Notes under the pieces: generated by a model
Told to the model about the DNA's origin: nothing
The model's database searches: none
What the model saw: only the letters and a program-made list of their open reading frames with translations
Position numbers and translations under genes: made by a program
Origin: Paenibacillus aurantius
Lineage (GTDB): Bacteria > Bacillota > Bacilli > Paenibacillales > NBRC-103111
Assembly: GCF_032268605.1 (NCBI RefSeq)
Contig: NZ_CP130318.1
Location: 1,894,001-1,958,000 of the forward strand
DNA: 64,000 bases
Reading direction: 5' to 3'
Shown: piece after piece, positions 28,608 through 36,193 of the stretch
Layout of the letters: each line of letters begins with the position of its first letter
How positions within the stretch are numbered: the first letter of the stretch is position 1

Positions 28608-29471
28608 TTATTCGATTGGGTGGGTGGTATAGGTTTTACGATAATCCCCCGGGGTATCGCCTGTCAGCTTCTTGAAAACGACATTGAAATGAGAGGTATG
28701 CTCAAATCCCGCCTTTTCCGCGATCAGCCCGATAGGTAGCTTTGTTTCCCTAAGCAGCCTTTGGGCCCGGCGCACGCGTACAAGCAGAACATATTCTTTG
28801 AATTTGAAACCGGTAATTTTGAGAAAGATGCGGCTTAGGTAGGCGGGGCTGATATAAAAGGTATGGGCTACTTCCTTTAAGCTCAAGTTATGTTGACCAT
28901 GTTCGCCCAGGTAAGAAGCAATTTCTGATATTTTCTGATGCATCGGGTGAGCCTTGGTCAGGTTCACCTGATTTTCTTTGTGCTCGTACCGGTACATCTG
29001 AAGGAGTAATTTGATTAGCAGGGATCGGACATACGTTTCGAATCCAGCGCCCCTCGTTTCACATTCTTGGAGCATTTGGTGCAGGATCTCTGCGATGGCA
29101 GTCTGTTCATTTATGGGGAACCGGTAAAAAGGGGATTTATTTTTCGGAATAAGGTCTACGGAGGCTCTGGCTATTTCAGGGCGGATAAACGACTCCGAAA
29201 AATTGATCAGAATCCGCTCGCATTTTGGAGCGTCGGAACTGGACGTCCGGTGCAGGTCGTGCGGGGAAATCAACATCAAGTCGCCCTTCTGAAGCGCGTG
29301 TATGGTGTCATTTACAAAAAAACAGCGGCCTCCATCAAGCACGTAGAACAACTCAAACGTAGCATGGGAATGAGGGGCAGGCATGATGGAATAGCCCTCC
29401 CGGTAGAGGTACTGGATGGCAAATTCGCCTTCGCTCCCGATGTGATGCTTGGTCCCTTTAACAGAGTCCAT
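28608..29471 (-). CDS. AraC-family regulator with cupin sensor domain
   Basis: 287 residues. The N-terminal cupin (about 15-110; APHSHATFELFYVLDGG, GDLMLISPHDLHR) binds a sugar ligand, and the C-terminal double helix-turn-helix (185-285) ends in GFEHTSHFNVVFKKLTGDTPGDYRK. The ATG at 29471 is preceded by AGGAAAGCGAGGT. It is divergent from the pectate lyase operon, so it most likely activates it in response to a pectin-derived sugar (inference from arrangement). Confidence 0.92.
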   Translation of the reverse strand: MDSVKGTKHHIGSEGEFAIQYLYREGYSIMPAPHSHATFELFYVLDGGRCFFVNDTIHALQKGDLMLISPHDLHRTSSSDAPKCERILINFSESFIRPEIARASVDLIPKNKSPFYRFPINEQTAIAEILHQMLQECETRGAGFETYVRSLLIKLLLQMYRYEHKENQVNLTKAHPMHQKISEIASYLGEHGQHNLSLKEVAHTFYISPAYLSRIFLKITGFKFKEYVLLVRVRRAQRLLRETKLPIGLIAEKAGFEHTSHFNVVFKKLTGDTPGDYRKTYTTHPIE

Positions 29472-29606
29472 GGTCTGACCTCGCTTTCCTGCAGTTTTTC
29501 GATCATCCTATCACCATTTCTTCTAGTATATAAGAGAAGGAAGACAAAAAATCGAAAAAAAGAGACAAAATTATAAAAATAACAGAGTGAAATTTGTGAT
29601 ATTCTA

Positions 29607-29632
29607 CCATTGATTAATGGTAAACGCTTACA
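29607..29632 (+). promoter_or_regulatory. Inverted repeat and overlapping cre-like site upstream of pectate lyase
   Basis: CCATT-GATT-AATGG (29607-29620) is a perfect inverted repeat. Overlapping its end, GGTAAACGCTTACA (29619-29632) matches the cre consensus at 13 of 14 positions. The 288-base gap between the divergent AraC gene and the lyase is otherwise AT-rich with no clear -35/-10 pair. Confidence 0.5.
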
Positions 29633-29759
29633 AGGTCAAGGATGGAAGGGGGGAACTATTGGGAAAAAGGGATGGCCGGGATGACCACGGTTCGACGGTC
29701 TAAGGACCCCGCCTAAGCTTGCTATCCGCTAAAGGATTAATTCGGAGGAGGAATAGTAA

Positions 29760-31514
29760 ATGGCAAGAAAACAATGGAGGTTTCTTCTACCCGCACTCTG
29801 CTCATTAGGTTTGCTGATGACTGCCGTCAGTCCCCGTGTCTTAACAGCCGGCTCCGCGGGTGCGGATAAGCTGGAGATTTTGAAGGCGGAGGCCCTCACC
29901 ACCACATCGATAAGGATCACCTTCAACGATCGATTAGCTTCCTTTCAGCCTGGGGATCTGGAGCTTGACGCGGCCTTGGGAGATTGGTACAGCCTTAACC
30001 CGATGCTGACCAAGAAGTTTACCGTCAAGAAGGTGACTGAGGGGGTGAACGCCGAGGGGCTGACGACGGTGCTCCTGGAGACAGAGGAAGCGATCCATCC
30101 CGATGCCACGATGACACGAACGGTCGCCGAGAATCCGAAGGGTATCCCGTTCCAGGATGGAAATTATTATACGGGAGATCAGGCAACCGACAGGCTGCGG
30201 GCCGACAATCTGTTGACCTGGCAGACAACCGAGGGAGGCTGGTACAAGTATAGTATCAAGGATAAGTATGGAAGGGCCTGGGATGGGAAAGAGAACAAAT
30301 CGGATTGGCGCACCGCCGAAGGGAAAGATATCGGAACGATTGATAATAATGCGACGACCAATGAAATTCTGTTTCTTGCCTTAATGTACAAAGAGACCGG
30401 CGAAGCCCGATACAAGGCGGCGGTAGAGCGGGGCCTTCAGTTTCTGTTGGCGATGCAGTATCCGAACGGAGGCTGGCCTCAGGTCTATCCTGCACGGGGA
30501 AATTACTCGGATTACGTCACCTTTAACGATAACGCCATGATGCGGGTCATGAACGTTCTGAGAATGGCAAGGGATAAGCAATACCCGTTTAACACCGATA
30601 TGGTAACGGAAGATTTAGCCGGCCGGGTACAGAACAGCTTGGACCTGGGACTGGATTATATCCTTAAGTCCCAGATTGTCTCGGATGGCGAACTCGCCGG
30701 GTGGTGCGCCCAGCATGATCCTGTAACCTATGAGCCGAGAGAGGCGAGAAGCTATGAGCATCCCTCCATTGCAGGGGCCGAATCCGTCGATATTATCAAG
30801 TATCTGATGGCCCTTCCTGAACAAACACCGGAAGTGAAAAGGGCCGTAGAAGGGGCTTTGTCCTGGTTTGACGCGCACAAATTATCCGGCATGACTTACA
30901 TTTCCGGAGATAAGAACAACGTCTACTTCGTTCCGGATCCTGCGAGCACGATCTGGTACCGATTCTACGAAATCGGAACGAACCTCCCGATCTTCTCAGG
31001 CCGTGACGGAATCATCAAGCACAACATTCTAGAGATTGAAGCCGAACGCCGCAACGGATACCGCTGGGCCGGTTCCTGGGCGCTAAACTTGCTCAAGATC
31101 GCTAAGACTACGGGTTACTACGAAAACAGGGTCTATGTAAAGGTAGTGGGCAGTGACTCCCAATCTCAGAACGGCAAAACATTAACGAAGGGGGACGTCA
31201 AGAGAGTCGAGGATGCGATAGCTCCGCAGGTAACGCTCCAGCCTATCGGCCGACAAACTGGCAACCACTATAATATCGATGTGACTCCTTGGAGCTTGAG
31301 TGGAGCCGTTAGCGAGAGGGCACAGGTGAAGGTGAATGGAGTTCCAACGAAGCTGGATAGCAGCCTAAGCTTTACTTCGGATCCGATCACGCTGCAGCCG
31401 GGTATGAATGTTATCACCATAACAGCCGTGGACAGCGCCGGGAATCAGGCGGCCCCGATAATCGTTCAAGCTGTTCCGACCAATGGGACAATCGCGAATA
31501 GCCTAAGCGAATAA
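29760..31514 (+). CDS. pelA: Secreted family PL10 pectate lyase
   Basis: 584 residues. After a signal peptide (about 1-35) comes an N-terminal region, then the PL10 (alpha/alpha) catalytic domain, about 130-455, with hallmark stretches NGGWPQVYP, YVTFNDNAMMRVM and near 398-416 WYRFYEIGTNLPIFSGRDG. PL10 enzymes cleave polygalacturonate by beta-elimination, usually needing calcium. The last ~100 residues (485-584) form a beta-sandwich (VNGVPTKLD, GMNVITITAVDSAGN) of the kind found as spacer domains. It is first in an operon with a GH105 enzyme that finishes the unsaturated products. The likely regulator is the divergent AraC protein, with a cre-like site upstream. Confidence 0.9.
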   Translation: MARKQWRFLLPALCSLGLLMTAVSPRVLTAGSAGADKLEILKAEALTTTSIRITFNDRLASFQPGDLELDAALGDWYSLNPMLTKKFTVKKVTEGVNAEGLTTVLLETEEAIHPDATMTRTVAENPKGIPFQDGNYYTGDQATDRLRADNLLTWQTTEGGWYKYSIKDKYGRAWDGKENKSDWRTAEGKDIGTIDNNATTNEILFLALMYKETGEARYKAAVERGLQFLLAMQYPNGGWPQVYPARGNYSDYVTFNDNAMMRVMNVLRMARDKQYPFNTDMVTEDLAGRVQNSLDLGLDYILKSQIVSDGELAGWCAQHDPVTYEPREARSYEHPSIAGAESVDIIKYLMALPEQTPEVKRAVEGALSWFDAHKLSGMTYISGDKNNVYFVPDPASTIWYRFYEIGTNLPIFSGRDGIIKHNILEIEAERRNGYRWAGSWALNLLKIAKTTGYYENRVYVKVVGSDSQSQNGKTLTKGDVKRVEDAIAPQVTLQPIGRQTGNHYNIDVTPWSLSGAVSERAQVKVNGVPTKLDSSLSFTSDPITLQPGMNVITITAVDSAGNQAAPIIVQAVPTNGTIANSLSE

Positions 31515-31540
31515 AATCAATGAGTAGGAGGGAATGTTCG

Positions 31541-32701
31541 ATGAGTCACCTGCAATGGGCAGTTGATATGGCTGGCACCGTCCTGGCCCAAACCGACAGG
31601 GAGGGTTATCATCCGCAGATCAAGGCGCGGTGGTCTTATGTCCCCGGTATGATGCTGCTGGCTTTGCACCGAATAGGCGAAATGACCGGGGAGGAGAACT
31701 ACCACGACTATGTGAAAAAGCATATGGATTTGTTCGTGGAGCCCGACGGGGCCATTCGGACTTATGAGCTGGAGGAGTACAATCTGGATCAAATCAATCA
31801 GGGAAAAGTGCTGTTCCCTCTGTTCCAGCGCACCGGGGAAGAGCGTTATGCCAAGGCCGCCTATTTACTGGCTGCCCAGTTGAAAGGGCACCCGCGGACG
31901 ACGGAAGGCGGCTACTGGCATAAGAAAATCTATCCGTTCCAAATGTGGCTGGACGGACTGTACATGTCCTCTCCCTTTTTGGCTGAATATGCCAAAACCT
32001 TTGACCAGGCGAATCTGTTTGACGAGGTCGCCCATCAGATCCTGACCGTAGAACGGCGTACCCGAGACCCGAGAACCGGTTTGTTATATCACGGCTGGGA
32101 TGAAAGCAAGGAGCAGGAATGGTGTGATCCGGCTACCGGAAAGTCTCTGCATTTCTGGAGCCGCGCTATGGGCTGGTACGCTATGGCGATCGTTGACGCC
32201 TTGGAGCATTTCCCTCGGGATCACGCCAACAGAGGAACCATCGCCGGAGTTTTCGAACGGATGATGGGAGCCCTGGAGAAGGTGCAGGATGCCGACAGCG
32301 GACTTTGGTACCAAGTGCTGGATAAGGGCAGCCGGACAGGCAATTATTTGGAAGCCTCCGGCACCTGCATGTTTATCTATGCCCTTGCCAAAGGGGTCAG
32401 GCTGGGCTACTTGTCCCGCTATTACCGCAAGCTCGCCTTCAAGAGCTATGAAGGGCTGCTGGAGCATCTTGTGGAGAAAGACGAAGCGGGCGTGCATTTA
32501 CATAAAATATGCAGAGGAGCCGGGTTGGGTAACCGCCCTTACCGGGATGGATCGTACAGCTACTATATAAATGAGGAGATGGTAAGCGATCAGTTCATGG
32601 GGCAGGCTCCCTTTATTTTGGCCAGTATGGAAATGGAGAAGCTGGCCAAGGTGCCGGATGGACCGGCGGGGGACAGCGGAAGAAATCAATTGGTCTTCTA
32701 G
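31541..32701 (+). CDS. GH105 unsaturated galacturonyl/rhamnogalacturonyl hydrolase
   Basis: 386 residues, no signal peptide, cytoplasmic. The (alpha/alpha)6 GH105 pattern is clear: FQMWLDGLYMSSPFLAEY with the probable general acid D138, FWSRAMGWYAMAIVDALE, and EASGTCMFIYALAKGV. These enzymes remove the 4,5-unsaturated uronic acid left by pectate or rhamnogalacturonan lyases. The ATG at 31541 is preferred over one 21 bases upstream because TAGGAGGG lies between them. It pairs functionally with the PL10 lyase just before it. A terminator follows. Confidence 0.92.
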   Translation: MSHLQWAVDMAGTVLAQTDREGYHPQIKARWSYVPGMMLLALHRIGEMTGEENYHDYVKKHMDLFVEPDGAIRTYELEEYNLDQINQGKVLFPLFQRTGEERYAKAAYLLAAQLKGHPRTTEGGYWHKKIYPFQMWLDGLYMSSPFLAEYAKTFDQANLFDEVAHQILTVERRTRDPRTGLLYHGWDESKEQEWCDPATGKSLHFWSRAMGWYAMAIVDALEHFPRDHANRGTIAGVFERMMGALEKVQDADSGLWYQVLDKGSRTGNYLEASGTCMFIYALAKGVRLGYLSRYYRKLAFKSYEGLLEHLVEKDEAGVHLHKICRGAGLGNRPYRDGSYSYYINEEMVSDQFMGQAPFILASMEMEKLAKVPDGPAGDSGRNQLVF

Positions 32702-32730
32702 TGACGGAGGGAACTTCGTATAAAAGATGA

Positions 32731-32762
32731 GGCCTGCCTGATGGCAGGCCCTTTGTTGTGTC
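32731..32762 (+). terminator. Rho-independent terminator after GH105
   Basis: The perfect stem GGCCTGCC-TGAT-GGCAGGCC is followed by CTTTGTTGTGT. It ends the pectin operon. Confidence 0.85.
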
Positions 32763-32798
32763 ATCCCTTACATGTCGAATAAGAAAAGAAAAAGGTAA

Positions 32799-32827
32799 TT
32801 GACAACGCTTCCTTTTGGTAGTATCTT
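32799..32827 (+). promoter_or_regulatory. Promoter of the GH20-like gene
   Basis: TTGACA (32799-32804), 17-base spacer, TATCTT (32822-32827). The GGTAG-TAT junction is shared with the lacI promoter at 34902-34930. Confidence 0.7.
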
Positions 32828-32840
32828 CAAACCGTAAGGA

Positions 32841-32856
32841 ACAAAAACGTTTTTGT
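32841..32856 (+). promoter_or_regulatory. LacI-type operator 1
   Basis: ACAAAAACGTTTTTGT, a perfect 16-base palindrome with a central CG, lies just downstream of the predicted start site. The inner 12 bases recur at 34951 and 36068. Confidence 0.75.
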
Positions 32857-32894
32857 AATCCGCTGTATGATCATACAGCTGAGGAGATGAGGCA

Positions 32895-34823
32895 ATGAAG
32901 AAGGAGCTTATCAATCTGGTGCCCAACCCAAAGTCCTTGGAGCCGCTGCCGTCCGTCCTGAGGCTTACCAGCGGGTATCGAATAAGCCTCCCCGAGGAGG
33001 ACAAGCAAGCGATTTTTCCCATTGCCCAAAGGCTGCAGGATTTGATACTCCGCGAAACCGGTATCTTACCCGCCATCGCAGTCGGACCATCGCCGGTGGG
33101 CCCAAGCCTGCTGAGATTTGACCGAATGATTGGCAAGATGACCAATGAAGAGGCTTATATGCTTCGCATCACAAGCGACGGGGTCTTGATCCGGTATGCG
33201 TCCGCTGCGGGCGCTTACCACGCCGTCAGTACGCTTAAACAATTAGTCGTGCAGTATGGAAAACAGCTGCCCTGCATGAACGTCGAAGATGAGCCCGACT
33301 TCCAAGCCAGAGGGATCATGCTTGATATAAGCCGCAATAAAATTCCCAGGCTGGAGACCCTGTTCCGCCTTGTGGATTTGATGGCCGATTTGAAGATGAA
33401 CCAGCTTCAGCTTTATGTGGAAGGGTTCTCTTTCGCATACGAATCTTTTCCGGAAGTGTGGAAGTCCGGCACGCCGGTCACGGGCGAGGATATTCTGCTC
33501 CTGGACCAATACTGCAGGGAGCGGTTTATTCAGCTGGTTCCTAATCAGAACAGCTTCGGACATATGACCCCGTGGCTTGAAAGAAAGGAATTCAATGATT
33601 TGGCGGACTGTCCGACAGGGTGCGAAGCGCCATGGGGAAGATATGACAAGCCCATGACTTTAAATCCGCTGGATAAGAGAAGCCTGGAGCTGATTGAACG
33701 TACATACGGTGATTTGCTGCCTTATTTTACTTCCGGTCTCTTCAACGTCGGGTGCGATGAAACGTTCGATTTGGGGCAGGGCCGAAGTAAGGCTGCATGC
33801 GAGGAGCGGGGCAAGGGCCGGGTTTATTTGGAGTTCCTGCTGCAGGTACACAAGCTGGTCAGCCGTTTCGGCAAAAAGATGATGTTCTGGGGGGATATCA
33901 TCAAGCAGCATCCGGAACTGATTTCCGAGCTGCCGAAGGACGTGATCGTTCTGGAGTGGGGCTATCATGCGAGCCGTCCGTCGGAGGAAGATTGCGGCGC
34001 TTTTCATGCGGCCGGGATTCCCTATTATGTCTGTCCGGGTACATCGAGCTGGAACTCCATTACCGGATTGACGGATAATATGAATTCCAATTTGCTGACT
34101 GCCGCCGTGAACGGCAAAAAGTACGGTGCAGCAGGATACCTGATAACGGATTGGGGGGATTGCGGCCATTGGCAGCCCCTGCCGGTCAGTTACGCCGGAT
34201 TCGTATACGGGGCCGGCCTAAGCTGGAACGTGGAACGTAACCGCCATCTAAATGTACCGGCCTACCTGGACCGGTTCGTATTCAAGGACAGCTCATGCCG
34301 GTTAGGTCAATTCGCGGTTGATCTGGGCAACTATTATTTGTTGGAGAAGCAGACCGCGTACAACGGCAGCGGCGTCTTTCGCACGCTTTATTATCATCAA
34401 TGGAACGATATGAATAAGGATTTGGATTTCCTGCAGCTGCCGGATCCCGCAAGAGAAGACTTCAGCAGGGTCAAAGAGCATGTTACGGCACTTGCCGAGG
34501 AGCTGGAAGAAGCGGTTCCGCGCTGTTCCGACGCCCCCCTTGTTAAAAGGGAATATGCGCTGGCTATAAAGCTTGTCCTGCATGGGGCGGAGCTCGGTCT
34601 GTTAAAGACGGATCCTTCTTCGGATCTGTCGGGAAGGGAGCGCCGTTTGGAGCTGCTGCTTGAAGACTTGGACGGGATCCTTTTGGAGTTCAAGGAAGTC
34701 TGGCTCATGAGAAACCGCCGGGGCGGTCTCGACAGCAGCCTCGTCAAGCTGGTGTCGCTTCGGCAGCAGTACGGCGAGGCTCTGATGCAGCTTAAAACAA
34801 GCGGTATGCAGAAGGTAGAGTAA
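32895..34823 (+). CDS. Cytoplasmic GH20-like beta-hexosaminidase-family enzyme
   Basis: 642 residues, no signal peptide. An N-terminal GH20b-type alpha/beta domain (1-135) is followed by a TIM barrel (about 140-460). RGIMLDISRNKIPRLETL begins the barrel, and the family's catalytic Asp-Glu pair appears as D288-E289 in NVGCDETFDLG. Later residues (TDWGDCGHW) fit barrel strands 7-8. A helical C-terminal region (about 500-642) completes it. GH20 enzymes use substrate-assisted catalysis on N-acetylhexosaminides; many distant members have other or unknown substrates. It is a single-gene unit under a LacI operator, and shares that operator with a rhamnosidase-containing transport operon, so it probably acts on the same imported oligosaccharide. 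Confidence 0.8.
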   Translation: MKKELINLVPNPKSLEPLPSVLRLTSGYRISLPEEDKQAIFPIAQRLQDLILRETGILPAIAVGPSPVGPSLLRFDRMIGKMTNEEAYMLRITSDGVLIRYASAAGAYHAVSTLKQLVVQYGKQLPCMNVEDEPDFQARGIMLDISRNKIPRLETLFRLVDLMADLKMNQLQLYVEGFSFAYESFPEVWKSGTPVTGEDILLLDQYCRERFIQLVPNQNSFGHMTPWLERKEFNDLADCPTGCEAPWGRYDKPMTLNPLDKRSLELIERTYGDLLPYFTSGLFNVGCDETFDLGQGRSKAACEERGKGRVYLEFLLQVHKLVSRFGKKMMFWGDIIKQHPELISELPKDVIVLEWGYHASRPSEEDCGAFHAAGIPYYVCPGTSSWNSITGLTDNMNSNLLTAAVNGKKYGAAGYLITDWGDCGHWQPLPVSYAGFVYGAGLSWNVERNRHLNVPAYLDRFVFKDSSCRLGQFAVDLGNYYLLEKQTAYNGSGVFRTLYYHQWNDMNKDLDFLQLPDPAREDFSRVKEHVTALAEELEEAVPRCSDAPLVKREYALAIKLVLHGAELGLLKTDPSSDLSGRERRLELLLEDLDGILLEFKEVWLMRNRRGGLDSSLVKLVSLRQQYGEALMQLKTSGMQKVE

Positions 34824-34901
34824 GCCTGACAAGCCGGGCCGGAAGCGGATGAAAGCCACTTGGTAAGAAATCTTTTTTAAAATTATACCTAAAGGAATAT
34901 A

Positions 34902-34930
34902 TTGACACAGCCTGGTTATGGTAGTATTTT
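34902..34930 (+). promoter_or_regulatory. Promoter of the second lacI-family gene
   Basis: TTGACA (34902-34907), 17-base spacer, TATTTT (34925-34930). It is nearly identical in layout to the promoter at 32799. Confidence 0.7.
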
Positions 34931-34950
34931 GATATCAAAAGCGATTTTGC

Positions 34951-34962
34951 AAAAACGTTTTT
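34951..34962 (+). promoter_or_regulatory. LacI-type operator 2 (autoregulatory)
   Basis: AAAAACGTTTTT, a perfect palindrome about 20 bases after the -10 box and before the lacI ribosome binding site. Confidence 0.75.
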
Positions 34963-34988
34963 ATACCGAAACAAGGAAGGACACTAAT

Positions 34989-36005
34989 ATGGCAGCAACG
35001 ATAAAGGATGTGGCAAAAGCAGCAGGAGTGGCTGTATGTACGGTTTCCTTCGCAATGAACGGTTCCGCTCACGTGGCTGAAGAAACCAAGAAACGGATAT
35101 TCGAAGCGATTGACCGCCTGAACTACCGCCCCAATCAGTCCGCCCGGGGATTGGTCACCAAGAGGACCAACAACATCGGGCTGGCTGTATCGGAAACGGC
35201 GGATGGGTTGGAGAACGGGATTTTACTGGATGTCATCAAAGGAATGGGTCAGGCGGCAGGCAACTACAACTATGATGTCATGCTGTCCTTTCAGAAACCC
35301 CAAGCGGCAAGGCCGGACGATCATTTGCTGGACGTATACCGCAAACAGTCCGCGGACGGTCTGATCATGATGGGAACGAAGATGGGAGAGACGCCTTACC
35401 GAGAGCTGGTTGCCAAACGGTTTCCTTTCGTTCTTCTAGGCCGCCCTTCCTCGGACTGTCAGTGTCACAGCGTGAACGCGGACAACGAGCAGGGTGCCTA
35501 CCTGGCGGTAGAGTATTTGGCCGGAAAAGGCCATAAGCGCATCGCTTTTATCACCCCTTGTTCCCTTGAGGTCGACGCTTCCCAGGACCGGCTGACCGGT
35601 TACCGGAGGGCGATGAGTGCCTTTTTCGGTGGTGTTGATGACCAATTGATTGCGTATGGCAGCTTTGCTTCCGACAGCGGCTATGCCGAGACGGAAAGGC
35701 TCTTGAGTCTGAAGGAGCGTCCGACTGCCATTATCGCCGGCCGGGACGTCATAGCCTCTCGCGTTATTGAGAAAGCGACGGACCTGGGCTACAAAGTACC
35801 CGACGATCTTGCGGTAATGGGTTTTGATAACAGTATCATCTCCCAGGCCGCCCGTCCTGCCATCACTTCCATTGAATTGCCGATGCTTGAAATGGGATAT
35901 AAGGCGTCGAATCTCTTGATTCAGCTGATTGAAGGCGGCATCTCCTATGACGACACCCAAAGAATAGTCCTGCCCTGCACCCTGCATGCAAGAGAATCCG
36001 CGTAA
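34989..36005 (+). CDS. LacI-family repressor of the GH20/GH78 regulon
   Basis: 338 residues: LacI helix-turn-helix at 1-50 (IKDVAKAAGVAVCTVSFAMNG, then the hinge region LNYRPNQSARGL) and a sugar-sensing domain (60-335; DDLAVMGFDNSIIS). AAGGAAGG precedes the ATG at 34989; the upstream TTG of the open frame lies inside the promoter and is rejected. Three copies of AAAAACGTTTTT, a typical LacI/GalR operator with central CG, precede the GH20-like gene, this gene and the transport operon, which defines a probable local regulon with autoregulation. Confidence 0.92.
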   Translation: MAATIKDVAKAAGVAVCTVSFAMNGSAHVAEETKKRIFEAIDRLNYRPNQSARGLVTKRTNNIGLAVSETADGLENGILLDVIKGMGQAAGNYNYDVMLSFQKPQAARPDDHLLDVYRKQSADGLIMMGTKMGETPYRELVAKRFPFVLLGRPSSDCQCHSVNADNEQGAYLAVEYLAGKGHKRIAFITPCSLEVDASQDRLTGYRRAMSAFFGGVDDQLIAYGSFASDSGYAETERLLSLKERPTAIIAGRDVIASRVIEKATDLGYKVPDDLAVMGFDNSIISQAARPAITSIELPMLEMGYKASNLLIQLIEGGISYDDTQRIVLPCTLHARESA

Positions 36006-36010
36006 AAATT

Positions 36011-36057
36011 GGCTTGGATGAGGCCTCAATAGCAGCACACCATCCAAGCCTTCTTCC
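36011..36057 (+). terminator. Terminator after the second lacI-family gene
   Basis: The perfect 10-base inverted repeat GGCTTGGATG / CATCCAAGCC with a 20-base loop is followed by the T-rich TTCTTCCTT. Confidence 0.75.
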
Positions 36058-36067
36058 TTGCCTTTGC

Positions 36068-36079
36068 AAAAACGTTTTT
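36068..36079 (+). promoter_or_regulatory. LacI-type operator 3 (transport operon)
   Basis: AAAAACGTTTTT identical to operators 1 and 2. No convincing -35/-10 pair is seen next to it, so the exact promoter of the transport operon remains unassigned. Confidence 0.7.
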
Positions 36080-36155
36080 AAACCGCGACAGAGAGGATGT
36101 GATGCCTTTTAACACGTACAGGTGGAGGCAGGCTAATAAGAAATTCAGGCAGTTT

Positions 36156-36169
36156 CGTAAGCGGTTTCA
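36156..36169 (+). promoter_or_regulatory. cre-like site before the binding-protein gene
   Basis: CGTAAGCGGTTTCA matches the cre consensus at 13 of 14 positions. It is 24 bases before the binding-protein start. Confidence 0.5.
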
Positions 36170-36193
36170 ATCATTCATAGGGGAGTGAAAAGC

